Shown here: one piece after another, positions 11,701 through 21,884 of the stretch | Layout: each line of letters starts with the position of its first letter | Numbering within the stretch: position 1 is the first letter of the stretch | Origin: Pithys albifrons albifrons | Lineage: Eukaryota > Chordata > Aves > Passeriformes > Thamnophilidae | DNA: 64,000 nucleotides | Assembly (NCBI RefSeq): GCF_047495875.1 | Contig: NC_092463.1 | Location: 3,853,057-3,917,056 of the forward strand | Reading direction: 5' to 3' | Made by a program: the position numbers and the translations under genes | Notes under the pieces: model-generated | What the model was told of the DNA's origin: nothing | Databases searched by the model: none | The model's input: only the letters and a program-made list of their open reading frames with translations

Positions 11701-14700
11701 AGTTTGGAGCACTCTGCTTGCAGAGCCAAGTTCTGCTTTGCTCACAACAGGTTTTTTGGGGAAGCAACACGATGCCCTCAAGGTAAACTGTAACTTTAAA
11801 CTATGAGATCCAGGAATTCAGAGAGTTTAAAAACCATGGGACACTTGGAGCAACTCACCAGCTGATCAGTTATCTCCTTCCCTTCCATGGCCTTCAAAAC
11901 ACTAGAGGAAAAAACATGATTGAAAGTTTTATGACTATCTGAACTGAGCCTGTCTCCAGCAACAGTGCATCAGAGAGACTGTTTTGCTTTTATGAGAGTT
12001 GTAAGAGTTTGTATTAATTTAATAACTGCAACTTACTGTTTTTGGAATTCTCTCTGTTTGGCTTTAAGATGCATCAGCCTTTCTTTCTTGTCTGAAAACC
12101 TGGAAGAGATTAAATGCTTTTATTGATATTTTGCACAATACAACACTTGTAAGTTGTCTGAAAAGATAAAAAGACTGAAGCTTGTGGAATTCTCCAAACC
12201 TCAACTATCTGTCTTCATCTTGAGAAGTGATGGCTAAATGTATAAAAACCCTTGCAGAATTCCAGAGCACTGGAATTGGAACAAACCTCTAAGCTGAGGA
12301 AACATCAGTGTTGGATTAACAAACTTGGAAGCAAATTACTGTCATTTCTAGTTTGATAGGTTAGAAATATCAATACTTTGTGTATTAAGAAAAGCATTCC
12401 CATGGGAATGGGACAGGGAAAATGGGCTGGGAATGGGACAGGGAAAATGGGCTGGGAATGGGACAGGGACAGGGAAAATGGGGCTGGAAATGGGGCTAAA
12501 AAACATTAGCCACTGGAGAAATTATCTCAGATAGTCCAAATTCTGCTTCAGCTCTGCTTCACTGGATGTGTCTGAGGTCTGGGAACTGCAAAGAACTGGT
12601 CAGAAAGGAATTTTTTTAGGATTCATCATCCTGTGTTTTCATCCTTTGAATGTGCAGCTGCCACATTCCGACCCCCTCCATGTTCCAGTGTCTTGGGAAA
12701 TACATTTAAAGAAAACAGGGACAATGCAGATGGAGGAATTACAACAGAGCAAGAAGTGACAAAACTGAAGGGAAGAACAAACAGCAAAGAGGCAGCCAAG
12801 AGACTGAAACATCAGAAATGGCAAGTGTGCTTTGCCCTCTTGTGCTTCTGTTAGAGCATCATCCTCACCTGCACCTCCAAAGTGCACCTTGGGGTAGTCC
12901 AGCAATGGAAAACAATTAATTCTATTTCCCTCTGCAATGTACAGTTAACAATTTCATCCCAACAGAGCTCTGATATCTGTGGCTGCCCCATCCCTGGAAG
13001 TGTCCCAAGCCAGCTTGGACAGGGCTTGGAGCAACCTGGGATAGCGGAAGGTGCCCCTGCCCATGGCAGGGGGTTGGAATGAGAGGATCTTTAAGGTCCC
13101 TTCCAACCCAAACCATTCCATGATTTTCCCTACAATGCATCAAGTCTTTTATTTCAGGGATCTTTATTTAGAATGAGTAATGTACTAAGCCCTGGCAGGA
13201 TGGCATTTTGGGCCTCCCTCTCTGCTCAACTGTGGGCTTGATTTCAGATAAAACTTTAAAATGCTTCACTTTATTCCTCCAAATGCCGAAATCTGAAAGC
13301 CTGGTGACTACCTTGGGGTTCAGAGAGTGTGCAATGACCCTTCCAGATGGCATCAGCATTAGAACAACAACAAAACCACTGGCTGCTGCTTCTGTAGCCA
13401 AGCAAAAATACCTGTTTTCCTTCCAAAACAAACCAAAACCAAATGCAGGTGCTTGGCATAAAAGCCAGAGGCCACAGGTGAGCCAGAGGAATGTGGTGCA
13501 ACTGGAGCCCAGCTGCTCACCCCAGTTCTTCCAGAGTGTCCTCACCCCAGGAGTCATCATGGGAATGCCAAAAGGCACTGGATGAGCCTCCTGGTACCAC
13601 AGGGCTCTGCACACCTCCTGTCCCCTGACCTTTGGCTGCGACCAAACATCCTTGTCCTGGATCCAAACTAGCGTGGCCAGCAGGCCCAGGGCAGTGACCC
13701 TTCCCCTGGACTCTGCCTTGGGGAGGCCACACCTTGAGTGTTGTGTTCAGTTCTGGGCCCCTCAGTTGAGGAAAGAGATTGAGGGGCTGGAGCGGGGCCA
13801 GAGAAGAGCAACGAGGCTGGAGAAGGGACTGGAGCACAAGTGCTGTGGGGAGAGGCTGAGGGAGCTGGGGGTGTTTAGCCTGGAGAAGAGGAGGCTCAGA
13901 GGTGACCTCAGCACTGTCTGGAACTGCCTGAAGGGAAGTTCTGGCCAGGTGGGGGTTGGTCTCTTCTCCCAGGCACTCAGCAATAGGACAAGGGGGCATG
14001 ATGGGCTCAAGCTCTGCCAGGGGAAATTGAAGTTGGAGAGCAGAAAAAAATTCTTTGCAGAGAGAGTGCTCAGGCATTGGAATGGGCTGCCCAGAGAGGG
14101 GGTGGATTCCCCATCCCTGGAGGTTTTTAAGGTGAGCTTGGCTGTGGCACTGAGTGCCATGATCTGGTAAAGGGACTGGAGTTGGCCCAAGGGTTGGACT
14201 TGATGATCTCGGAGGTCTTTTCCAACCCAATCCGTTCTATGATCCCCTGGCCCAGAAACACAGAGCTCAGCAGTGCCCCAGGTAATTTGGCAACCCTTGT
14301 TTTCAGAGCTGGATTAATGGGCACAGACTCTGACTGAACAAAAGTACCCAACTCATGGCCACCACATCAGCAAAAAGCTGAATGACCTGTCAAGAAGCTG
14401 GGAGTGAATTAAGTTGTTGCTGTGGAGGCGAGACAGAAATATTTGGGAAAGGCTGTGGAAGTTACAGCTCCCCACAGGATGCCAGGCAGCTCCTACCAAC
14501 TTCTTCAGCAGGTTTCTCCCAAGCAAATTTCTCCATTTCTTTATATAGCTCTCATTTTAATTGCATCTCATCATGCAACTCATTTTTTATGTATCTTTAG
14601 CCTTTCAATCTGGCAAAGAAACAAAACTTTGCATGAACCATTATAGGAACTCCCATAAAATGCAAACAGTGAGGAGGGGACATCTCAAATTACCCATTAA

Positions 14701-17700
14701 ATGTTTTTCTTTCCTCAAGTCTTACCACATTAAGCTGAGATTTTCTAGGGTTACCTGGCTTATTTCCACATGTTTATAATTAGAGAGAAGCAACCAGAAA
14801 GAGAGATTTGCTGATCTGTAGGAGCTGAGGGCAGCAATATCACTGTACAAATTCACTGTAATAAAACTCCCTTGCTGTGAAAAGTCACTATTACTAATGA
14901 TAACCCACAGCTTGGAGAAGTCAGACCTTACATAGTCTCTGGCTTTTACCATCTGCAGACACAGAAAGCAAAGAAATTCAGCAGGTCTGTGAAATACACT
15001 CTGAGAATTTCTGCACATGACAGGCTGGAGGACACTCCCAGGAGGAGGAAGAGCCTGAGCTGGAACCACCACCAAGATTCCAGCTTGGCTTTGGAATACA
15101 CAACACATTAGTAATGAAAAGAAGAACTTCAGTGATTATTTTCCGGACTACTCATCCTTAATTGTAGCTCTCCTTCAATAATTAATCTTAACAGCTCATC
15201 AGTCTCTCCCCCTCACAGATGCAGGGTGTGATTTTCACCAGACAGATGAAAAACTTCAGTTTCACTGTAGCTCTTCCTAAAAACTAGCACAGAAAAAAGT
15301 CCAGTGAAATCTGAAGTAATTAGAACGTGAAATCATTTGTCTTATTACAAATGATTTCATGATTTTTCAATGAAAATTCAAGAAAATTCTAAATATAAAC
15401 CACTGATGGATACAAAGAGTAACTAACTTGCTTTCTTTACCTTTCAAGAAAGGCTGATGAAGGGACTGGAGCACAAATGCTGTGGGGAGAGGCTGAGGGA
15501 GCTGGGGGTGTTTAGCCTGGAGAAGAGGAGGCTCAGAGGTGACCTCAGCACTGTCTGGAACTCCCTGAAGGGAAGTTCTGGCCAGGTGGGGGTTGGTCTC
15601 TTCTCCCAGGCACTCAGCAATAGGACAAGGGGGCACGATGGGCTCAAGCTCTGCCAGGGGAAATTGAAGTTGGAGAGCAGAAAGGAATTCTTTGCAGAGA
15701 GAGTGCTCAGGCATTGGAATGGGCTGCCCAGAGAGGGGGTGGATTCCCCATCCCTGGGGGCTTTTAAGGTGAGCTTGGCCGTGGCACTGAGTGCCATGAT
15801 CTGGTAAAGGGACTGGAGTTGGACCAAGGGTTGGACTCGATGATCTTGGAGGTCTTTTCCAACTCAATCCATTCTATGATTCTGTGATAAAGAGAAGGAT
15901 TCTTTCCCCTGATCTGCAACACCTCAAAAAGACAAACAGGAGGCCCAAATGCCCCCACACACTTTCACATCCTGAATTTCTCACACCAGGTCACCCAGCA
16001 AAGCCCTTGTCATGACCCTGTCAGTCTCCTCCAGCACTGGCTGATCTAAAATTAACCCAGGTACTACTAGAAGGCATAAAAAACCCAAATAAATAATGAT
16101 GGCAGTGAACACAGCCTGAGCTCCAGGCAGTTCACTGCACCTGTCACTGGTTAAAAGGTCTTTCTCAGTCCCAGGAAATTCAGACACCCCCTCACTCCTT
16201 ACAGAGAGGAAACAAGGAAAACTGACCTCAGGAGAGTCTCACTCTTACACCAGTCATCCAAAATATTATTTGGAGAATGCAGGCAAAAATATTTCCAGCA
16301 GAGCTTTAAAACTGATCCCATTATCTTCAAAAACCATGGAGAAATCCAGAGCTTTGTGTCTACACTGAGTGTTCCCCAAGCATCCTTAGGTTGTTCACAT
16401 TGTGTTATTCATAGGGGTGTGTTGTTCCTTTAATTCATTAAAATAAATCTGCCATTTTTAATGAATTGCACTTCTGCAATTCATTCATGGAAAGTTCTGA
16501 GCAGGAGAAACAAAGCCTGAGGAAATTCAACACACAGGGAGGCCCCAGGATAATAAAAAAGAGGTGATGCCCAGAGATGGAAATGTGATGTCCAGGTAAA
16601 GGGGGAAAAAAGACAGAAAAAAATAAAGAAATACTCAATTCCTGCAGTTAAGAAACACAGTGAAAATATACAGAACATTTTCTAGTCACAGAGAAATGGG
16701 GCAGTGAAAGCAGCTCAGGAGGATACAGTGAAAAGTGTCAGACAGAAAAGCTGATCCTGTGTCATGTGAGAAGACACAAGGAGGATAAAGAGGGTTTTTT
16801 TTCCCAAACAAACTGTTGCTTTTGGTACTTTGGCTAAAGCTGCTTCTTTATGGCTTCATTTTTCTGATGGGCAGAGACTTCTTAAGCCTTGGTTAATACA
16901 GAACAACAGTGGTTGATCTCTAACAAAGGCTACAAGTGAGTTTCTATAATCAAAACTGATGTTTAGCCAAAATGTTAAGGTTAAAAAAAGGCAGGGAAAA
17001 AAACCAAACCAAAACAACTTGGTTCATGTCCCAAAATTCAAATCTAATTTTTTCATGGAAGCTACAGAGCAGTTTCACACAGATACAAGTTTTCTACTTG
17101 TTTTAGAAAGACTAAATACAGCTTGTGGTTCTGTAACAGAGTTTTTATATTAAAAATAAAAGAGAAAGCCCACCCAGTGGCAGATTAAGGTCTCAGATTT
17201 CCAAGCTGACTCACTCTGGGTGACATCCTCTACCTGCTGCTGTCATTGAGATGAGTACCCAGCCCATGCAACCCGAAGTTGTTATTGCTCCCATAGTGAG
17301 AAAGAAGGATGTTAGAGGGAGAAAGACACCCCTGTCCCTTGTTTCTTTGGATGGAGGGCACCAAGACACACACTGCTCACCACCACCACCCCAAAATAGC
17401 TCCCAAAACAGCCCGAGGAGTCACTCCCAGCAGCTGCCAGTGAGGATCCAAGAACACGGTGCCAGCCAGGAATCAGAGCCATCCCAGACAGTGCCAGCCA
17501 GGAATCAGAGCCATCCCAGACGTGGCACTGGGAGGCTTTTTAGGAATGTGGGATGGGCAGCAGGGATGGAGGAGCATCTGAGTCAGACGGGGAGCAAATG
17601 TGTTTATGGCCATGGCTCTCATTCCCTCCAGGAGGGCAGGACAGCCCCTGATTGACTCAGAGCATTTTTTGTAATCCTAAAACTGGGGCACGCAGTTAGG

Positions 17701-18333
17701 GCTGTTTGTATAGGCAACAAAATGTTTTTTTTTTCTCTTACACACCTTTTGAATAATTTATAAATTAATTTAGAAAACCAGCGGTTTAAGGCGCGTTGCC
17801 AAAAACAGGCAAGATTTAAGATGACTTAATACACGGGTCTCTTTTTACCCCGAATTATTCGGAGCTTCTCTGGCCACACCGACACTTGCTACGAACTAAG
17901 AGACAGCCGGAGCGAGTTATCACTAATTATCATGACAATTATTGTTGTTTTAAGGGATATGCCCTGCTGTGCCCGACCCCACCGGGGCCGCTCCCTCATC
18001 GCACACCCAGAGCCCCCCGGGCAGCAAAAGGGGGACAACCCACGAGGAGCGAAGGGGGAGGCGAAGCCCAAGGGCCAAGGGGAAGGAGGGCAGGCCCCGC
18101 ACCCCTCAGCGCCGCCGGTACCTCTCGGAGTCGCGCCCGTCGAAGAAGACGAAGTCGCCGCTCTGGACGCACTTGGCGCAGGTGAGGCGGCGGCGCGTGG
18201 TGTTGCAGAGCGGGCAGCGCTCCACGGCCACGGAGAGACCCTCGGCGTCCTCCTCGGAGCCCCGCAGGACCCCGGGCCCAAAGCCCCCGCCCGGCCCCGA
18301 GCGCTGCGCCCGGCGGCCGCTGGGAGCCGCCAT
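2685..18333 (-). CDS. ATG14: ATG14 (Barkor), exons 1-9 of an expected 10; 3' end outside the window
   Basis: ATG14 is the autophagy-specific subunit of the class III PI3-kinase complex (with VPS34, VPS15, Beclin 1); it targets the complex to ER sites of autophagosome formation. Nine exons join in frame: 18122-18333, 12037-12099, 11859-11901, 11376-11457, 6666-6903, 5251-5480, 4104-4221, 2884-2974, 2685-2770 (1163 nt, 387 codons + 2 nt). Residues follow the vertebrate protein closely: CPLC...CAKC cysteine repeat (C40, C43, C52, C55), a charged coiled-coil region from about 70 to 210, then the conserved core ([37 protein letters not shown]). Human ATG14 is 492 aa, so roughly 105 residues including the C-terminal BATS domain are missing. 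I searched 1-2,684 for that last exon and did not see it. Every donor is GT except exon 7 (GC). Introns hold many CR1 copies and one solo LTR. TBPL2 lies upstream in the same orientation. Confidence 0.97.
2884..2974 (-). CDS. ATG14: ATG14 exon 8
   Basis: 91 nt encoding [20 protein letters not shown] then [11 protein letters not shown]. Acceptor TTAACAG, donor CAG|GTAGGG. Confidence 0.96.
3345..3415 (-). mobile_element. CR1 3' end fragment
   Basis: AATCACAGAATGGTTGGGATT followed by a typical CR1 terminal segment. In ATG14 intron 7. Confidence 0.75.
4104..4221 (-). CDS. ATG14: ATG14 exon 7, followed by a GC donor
   Basis: 118 nt encoding [20 protein letters not shown] through [19 protein letters not shown]. 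The only in-frame junction to exon 8 uses AG|GCAAGT as donor, giving ...[11 protein letters not shown], the conserved family reading. A GT four bases further on would shift the frame. Confidence 0.95.
4530..4610 (-). mobile_element. CR1 3' end fragment
   Basis: AATCACAGAATGGTTTGGGC ... CCTTAAAGATCACCCAGTTCC, a short truncated CR1. In ATG14 intron 6. Confidence 0.75.
4746..5234 (-). mobile_element. CR1 LINE, young subfamily, abutting the ATG14 exon 6 donor
   Basis: A 0.49-kb 5'-truncated copy in the gene's orientation. It contains the RT C-terminal reading frame ending SAMIW and the CR1 3' end with ATTCTATGATTCTGTGA. Homology to other copies stops at 5234, 16 nt from the exon 6 boundary. Confidence 0.92.
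5251..5480 (-). CDS. ATG14: ATG14 exon 6
   Basis: 230 nt encoding [20 protein letters not shown] through [20 protein letters not shown] and [20 protein letters not shown]. It is close to identical to the mammalian sequence. Acceptor GCTGCAG, donor TG|GTAAGG. A CR1 begins only 16 nt into the following intron. Confidence 0.97.
5659..5805 (-). mobile_element. CR1 3' end copy
   Basis: ATCAGAATGGTTTGGGTTGG ... CCAGGGATG, the common avian CR1 3' half. In ATG14 intron 5, upstream of the solo LTR. Confidence 0.85.
5886..6510 (+). mobile_element. Solo LTR of an endogenous retrovirus (ERVL-like)
   Basis: The 625-bp element begins TGTTATGGG and ends CCAAGACA (TG...CA). It is flanked by a perfect 5-bp duplication CTGGA (5881-5885 and 6511-6515), the duplication size of ERVL-type elements. 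It has no internal region. It lies in ATG14 intron 5; the orientation is judged from the end sequences and is less certain than the boundaries. Confidence 0.85.
6666..6903 (-). CDS. ATG14: ATG14 exon 5 (coiled coil)
   Basis: 238 nt encoding [19 protein letters not shown]..., the highly charged coiled coil, through [26 protein letters not shown]. Acceptor CCCACAG, donor AG|GTGTGC. A solo LTR lies 155 bp downstream in the next intron. Confidence 0.96.
6904..10473. other. ATG14 intron 4, first part
   Basis: AT-rich intron with no recognisable repeat except a direct duplication of a 23-bp unit at 7248-7293. Confidence 0.6.
10474..10935 (-). mobile_element. CR1 LINE, young subfamily
   Basis: A truncated copy in ATG14 orientation. 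The RT C-terminal frame is interrupted by a 1-bp loss near 10718 (CGTGCCCCTTGTCC). Confidence 0.9.
11376..11457 (-). CDS. ATG14: ATG14 exon 4
   Basis: 82 nt encoding [19 protein letters not shown] followed by KENDEMTR. This is the conserved coiled-coil segment needed in the family for pairing with Beclin 1. Acceptor TTTCAG, donor AC|GTGAGT. Confidence 0.96.
11859..11901 (-). CDS. ATG14: ATG14 exon 3
   Basis: 43 nt after CCTCTAG, encoding (H)[14 protein letters not shown], with donor TG|GTGAGT. The codon split over the exon 2/3 junction reads His (CA+T). Confidence 0.95.
12037..12099 (-). CDS. ATG14: ATG14 exon 2
   Basis: 63 nt after acceptor CTTCCAG, encoding [20 protein letters not shown], the start of the coiled-coil region. 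The donor is CA|GTAAGT. The exon is separated from exon 1 by a 6-kb intron. Confidence 0.95.
12404..12498. repeat. G-rich minisatellite, intronic copy
   Basis: Three tandem units of GGGAATGGGACAGGGAAAAT plus GGGCT (25 bp, the last 32 bp) in ATG14 intron 1, 305 bp upstream of exon 2. The unit matches the large array at 18.4-19.2 kb. Confidence 0.9.
12970..13127 (+). mobile_element. CR1 3' end copy
   Basis: GTGGCTGCCCCATCCCTGG ... CCTTCCAACCCAAACCATTCC, antisense to ATG14, in intron 1. Confidence 0.88.
13650..14243 (+). mobile_element. CR1 LINE, young subfamily, longest copy in the window
   Basis: 0.59 kb with a continuous 172-codon frame (13652-14170): residues [20 protein letters not shown] and onward to ...VALSAMIW, then the CR1 3'UTR. 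Antisense to ATG14, in intron 1. It lacks the upstream RT and endonuclease domains, so it is dead. Confidence 0.93.
14244..15448. other. ATG14 intron 1, unique stretch
   Basis: No gene or repeat recognised between two CR1 copies. Confidence 0.6.
15449..15888 (+). mobile_element. CR1 LINE, young subfamily
   Basis: 0.44 kb, nearly identical to the copy at 13.8-14.2 kb, with an open RT C-terminal frame and 3' end ATTCTATGATTCTGTGAT. Confidence 0.92.
15889..17984. other. ATG14 intron 1, unique stretch
   Basis: AT-rich, no gene seen. It contains a 32-bp direct duplication at 17459-17521. Confidence 0.6.
18122..18333 (-). CDS. ATG14: ATG14 exon 1 (start codon, CxxC repeats)
   Basis: Start ATG at 18333-18331 in a strong context (A at -3, G at +4). 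It encodes MAAPSGRR... then the ER-targeting cysteine repeat [16 protein letters not shown] at residues 40-55 and [13 protein letters not shown]. The donor is AGAG|GTACCG; reading past it gives only YRRR and a stop. The Gly-rich residues 12-25 look poorly conserved. The 212 nt end in phase 2 and join exon 2 as ...[14 protein letters not shown]. Confidence 0.97.
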
Positions 18334-18345
18334 GATGGGCCGCGA

Positions 18346-18353
18346 GTCACGTG
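18346..18353 (-). promoter_or_regulatory. CACGTG E-box / CLEAR-like motif just upstream of the ATG14 start
   Basis: GTCACGTG lies 13 nt upstream of the ATG14 ATG, inside the CpG island. It matches 8 of 10 positions of the TFEB/CLEAR palindrome GTCACGTGAC and the USF/MYC/CLOCK E-box core. Whether it is promoter or 5'UTR depends on the unknown transcription start. Confidence 0.55.
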
Positions 18354-18394
18354 GGGCCGCGGGGGACGGCGGGAAGGGCTGAGGGGGCGGCGGG

Positions 18395-19170
18395 AAAGGG
18401 GCTGGGAGTGGGACGGGGAAAATGGGATGGGAATGGGAGCGGGACGCGGAGAATGGGGATGGGAATGGGATGGGGAAATGGGATGAGAATGGGACGGGAA
18501 GAATGGGATGGGAGTGGGAACGGGAGAGGGGAAAATGGGGCTGGGAATGGGAACGGGAGAGGAAATAGGAGCGGGACAGGGGAAATGGGGTTGGAAATGG
18601 GAGCGGGACAGGGAGAATGGGGGCTGGGAATAGGAACGGGACAGGGAGAATGGGATGGGGAAAATGGGTATGGGAACGGGAACGGGGAAATGGGATGAGA
18701 ATAGGATGGGGGAAATGGGGCTGGGAGTGGGAACGGGACGAGGAAAATGGGAATGGGAGCGGGAAAAGGGGCTGGGAGAGGGGAAAATGAGATGGGAGTG
18801 GGATGGGGAAAATGGGGCTGGGAGTGGGAACGGGACTGGGAGAATGGGCTGGGAGTGTGAACGGGAGAGGGACAGAGGAAATGGGGCTGGGAATGGGAGC
18901 GGGATAGGGGAAAATGGGGATGGGAGTGGGACAGGGAAAAGGGGCTAGGAATGGGAATGGGACAGGGAGAATGGGCTGGGAGTGGGAACAGGAGAGGGAA
19001 TGGGAGCAGGACAGGGGAAATGGGGCTGGAAATGGGAGTGGAATATGGGAATGGGATTGGGAGAATGGGCTGGGAATGGGACAGGGAAGATGGGCTAGGA
19101 ACGGGAGACTAGGCCAGGAATGGGAGTGGGACAGGGAAAATGAGGCTGGAAATGTAACTGGATAGGGACA
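18395..19170. repeat. G-rich minisatellite upstream of ATG14
   Basis: About 24 imperfect copies of a ~32-bp unit built from GGGAATGGGAGCGGGACAGG and GAAAATGGGGCT. It contains canonical G-quadruplex motifs, e.g. GGG-AT-GGG-AAT-GGG-AGC-GGG at 18424-18443. It begins 60 bp upstream of the ATG14 start codon. Confidence 0.93.
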
Positions 19171-19435
19171 ATGAGCCTGGAACTGTGAACTGGACAGGGA
19201 AAACAGGCTGGAAATATAATGGTACAGGGAAAAGGGGGCTTAAAATTGTAAACCTCACCAGGAAAATGGGGCTTAAAACATGAACTGAACAGGGAAAATG
19301 CTGCTCAAAGCATAAACTGGGCCAGGAAAATGCTGTTTAAAATGGAAACCTTGCCAGGAAAATGCTGCTTGAAACAAACTGGACAGGGAAATGCTGCTTA
19401 AAATGTAAACTGGGCCAGGAAAATGCTGCATAAGG
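19171..19435. repeat. Diverged continuation of the minisatellite
   Basis: Eight units of the same ~32-bp period but changed sequence (CCAGGAAAATGCTGCTTAAA then ATGTAAACTGGG). The G runs are progressively lost away from ATG14. Confidence 0.82.
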
Positions 19436-19737
19436 AAGGAGATGGCCCTGGCCCTGCTCCCAGAGCGGGCTGAGGGGTGTTCTGGTTGCTGGGAATTTTA
19501 TTTATCTGCAGGATGGTCAGTCACTGACAGTGCTGTGGGGAGCACGGGGGCCAAGCACAGCCCAGCCCTCCTGGACTTAAAGTCAAGGCCAAGCTGGACC
19601 AAGTAGCAAGTGCTGGTGGGTATCCTAAAAAGTGCTGGACTGGTGGGTTTCATTACTCCAGCCCCACTGGAATGAGGAGTTAAATATATGTATGATCAGC
19701 TTGTGTGTAGGGGCAGAGACCAGCTCCTCTGTGTCAG

Positions 19738-20001
19738 AATATCATGGAATGGCTTGGGTGGGAAGGGATGGCTTAAACATCATCTCATTCCAGCCCCTGC
19801 CATGGGCAGGGAAACCTCCCACTATCCCAGGTTGCTCCAAGCCCTGTCCAGCCTGGCCTTGGACACTCCCAGGGATGGGGCAGCCACAGCTTCTGTGGGC
19901 AACCTGTGCCAGGGCCTGCCCACCCTCAGAGCCAGGAATTTCTTCCCAGTATCCAATCTATCCCTGCCCTCTGCCAGGGGAAAGCATTGCCCCTTCTCTA
20001 T
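19738..20001 (-). mobile_element. CR1 3' end copy
   Basis: ATCATGGAATGGCTTGGGTGG ... CTCTGCCAGGGGAAAGC, the common CR1 3' half, different from the young type that follows it. Confidence 0.86.
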
Positions 20002-20026
20002 AAAGTGGGAAACACTAGAAAATGAG

Positions 20027-20305
20027 ATCATAGAGTCAATTGGGTTGGAAAAGACCTCCGAGATCATCAAGTCCAACCCTTGGTCCAACTCCAGTCCCTT
20101 TACCAGATCATGGCACTCAGTGCCACGGCCAATCTCACCTTAAAAACCTCCAGGGATGGGGAATCCACCCCCTCTCTGGGCAGCCCATTCCAATCCCTGA
20201 GCACTCTCTCTGCAAAGAAGTTTTTTCTGCTCTCCAACTTCAATTTCCCCTGGCAGAGCTTGAGCCCATCATGCCCCCTTGTCCTATTGCTGAGTGCCTG
20301 GGATG
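20027..20305 (-). mobile_element. CR1 LINE, young subfamily
   Basis: ATCATAGAGTCAATTGGG to TGAGTGCCTGGGA; the 5' truncation falls in the RT C-terminal region. Two CR1 types lie side by side in the same orientation. Confidence 0.9.
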
Positions 20306-21809
20306 AGACAGAGTCCACACAAACCAGAATAAGCAATATCCCCCTTCCTAAAAAAGGGCCAAACCCCAACAATAAAACATGCCCTACTTTGCTAGTTTGT
20401 GTTTTTCTTTTTTTTTTTAATTTTTTTTAAAAGATTCCCAACTTGTATTGTTTCCCTTTGCTGGTGTTATCAAACACAAGCAGGAACAGCATAATGGAAG
20501 GTAGAACCAAGAGTGTTGTTTTTAAGACAAGGGTTACCATAGCAAACATTAACTTAATCAGTAGCTGAGTGAAAAGGCACAGAGCTCATTTCTTATCTCT
20601 AAGGCTTTATCTGTGCTTTTAAAGAGCCCTAATTTTACCAGTGAAATCACATGGCAAGTTCTTAAGTAAAATGTGGTTTCTTGAAGAGGGCTCAGCTTAG
20701 ATAAACTTCTTTTACCAGAATCCCAGTAAACCCAAGTTCTTTTCACTTACACAATATTATTGTAACTCAAGCTCATCAGCTGCTACAGTGCAAATAAAAG
20801 CCCAGCCCATATAGCTGTGGAAAGTCTCCAGTGTTAGAAAGCAAACAGAAAAGTAAGCCTGTGTTTAAAATAGATTTGAGTGTGGAAATCCACAGCTCTG
20901 CTGTGACACAGAAACTGATAACAGTTAAGACCAGTTTATCCTCAGGAAGTGCACAAAGTTTCTCAAAGTCTTTTCCAGAGAAGCAGAGATATAGTTATAA
21001 AAGCACTTGTGAGACAAATAACAGACACAGAAGGTTCATTCACACCCTCACCCAATTAGAAATAAAGTTTTGACAGCAAAATTAAGCCCGGCAAGACCCT
21101 GTTCTGTGTTGAGCCATAGCCCATGTTGTGTAATTCCATCAAGGACAGAGGGAGCTTTTGGCCTGGGTTGCACTTAAGGCATCTCACAGCAACCTCTAGT
21201 GGTGTTTACCAACAGGTATCAAATCTCCAGGAGGAGAAAGGGGGAAGGACACAAAACAGACTGTTCTGATTTGCTTCCAGGGAATCACAGAAGCTTCCAG
21301 AGCAGCCAAGGAATAGTCTTGGCACTCTTCCTACTCACATCACCACTCTGAGCATGACACCTTCTGAAAAGAAAGGCTTGAGTTCACTTGGAGATAAAGT
21401 ACAAAAAACACCACTGTTTTTGCTGCAAAATTGCCAAATTTGATGTAGTGCAGCTGGCTGGGCTCTGGCTCAGTAATACAGATAATTATTCTTGAGTATC
21501 CAAGACTTTTTCTATTTTCCTCAAATCCATTATTAAGATGTTTTTGTCTGCACCAAGAAAACTTCCCTCATCTGAGGGGACTTCAATAATACAAGTGGGT
21601 ATCAGTTAGTTAAAAATCTCATTTGTGTCATGTCAATTTAGATGATTAGTTACCCCTCCACCCACAGACTTTCCAGGTATGTTCCAGCAGTGAGGGCCTG
21701 GAATGTCTTCTCTGGAGAAGGAAATCCTACCCAGAGAGTTTACCAGTAGGATCAGAGGGATTCAGTACCTGACCTCTAAACACTGACAGACTCATGTTGG
21801 ATTTTGTAA

Positions 21810-21884
21810 GATATAGACAATAATATATATTTTGATATAGACAATAATATATATTTTGATATAGACAATAATATATATTTTGAT
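21810..21884. repeat. Three perfect 24-bp AT-rich tandem copies
   Basis: GATATAGACAATAATATATA plus TTTT repeated three times without change. The multiple of 3 leaves a misleading open frame with a repeated octapeptide. Confidence 0.93.

Larger units (their letters stand above)
17985..18470. promoter_or_regulatory. CpG island at the ATG14 promoter and exon 1
   Basis: A dense GC- and CpG-rich block spans the end of intron 1, exon 1 and the upstream flank. It contrasts sharply with AT-rich DNA at 17,690-17,940. No TATA box is visible near the start. Confidence 0.75.

Noticed and set aside
13517..14230. Antisense frame of up to 237 codons ([13 protein letters not shown]...) recurring in many places
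   Set aside because: It is the complement of the CR1 RT C-terminus. It recurs because the element recurs, and varies at its ends with each truncation point.
18351..19165. Gly/Met/Trp/Glu-rich plus-strand frames upstream of ATG14
   Set aside because: Translation of the G-rich minisatellite; no start context or conservation expected.
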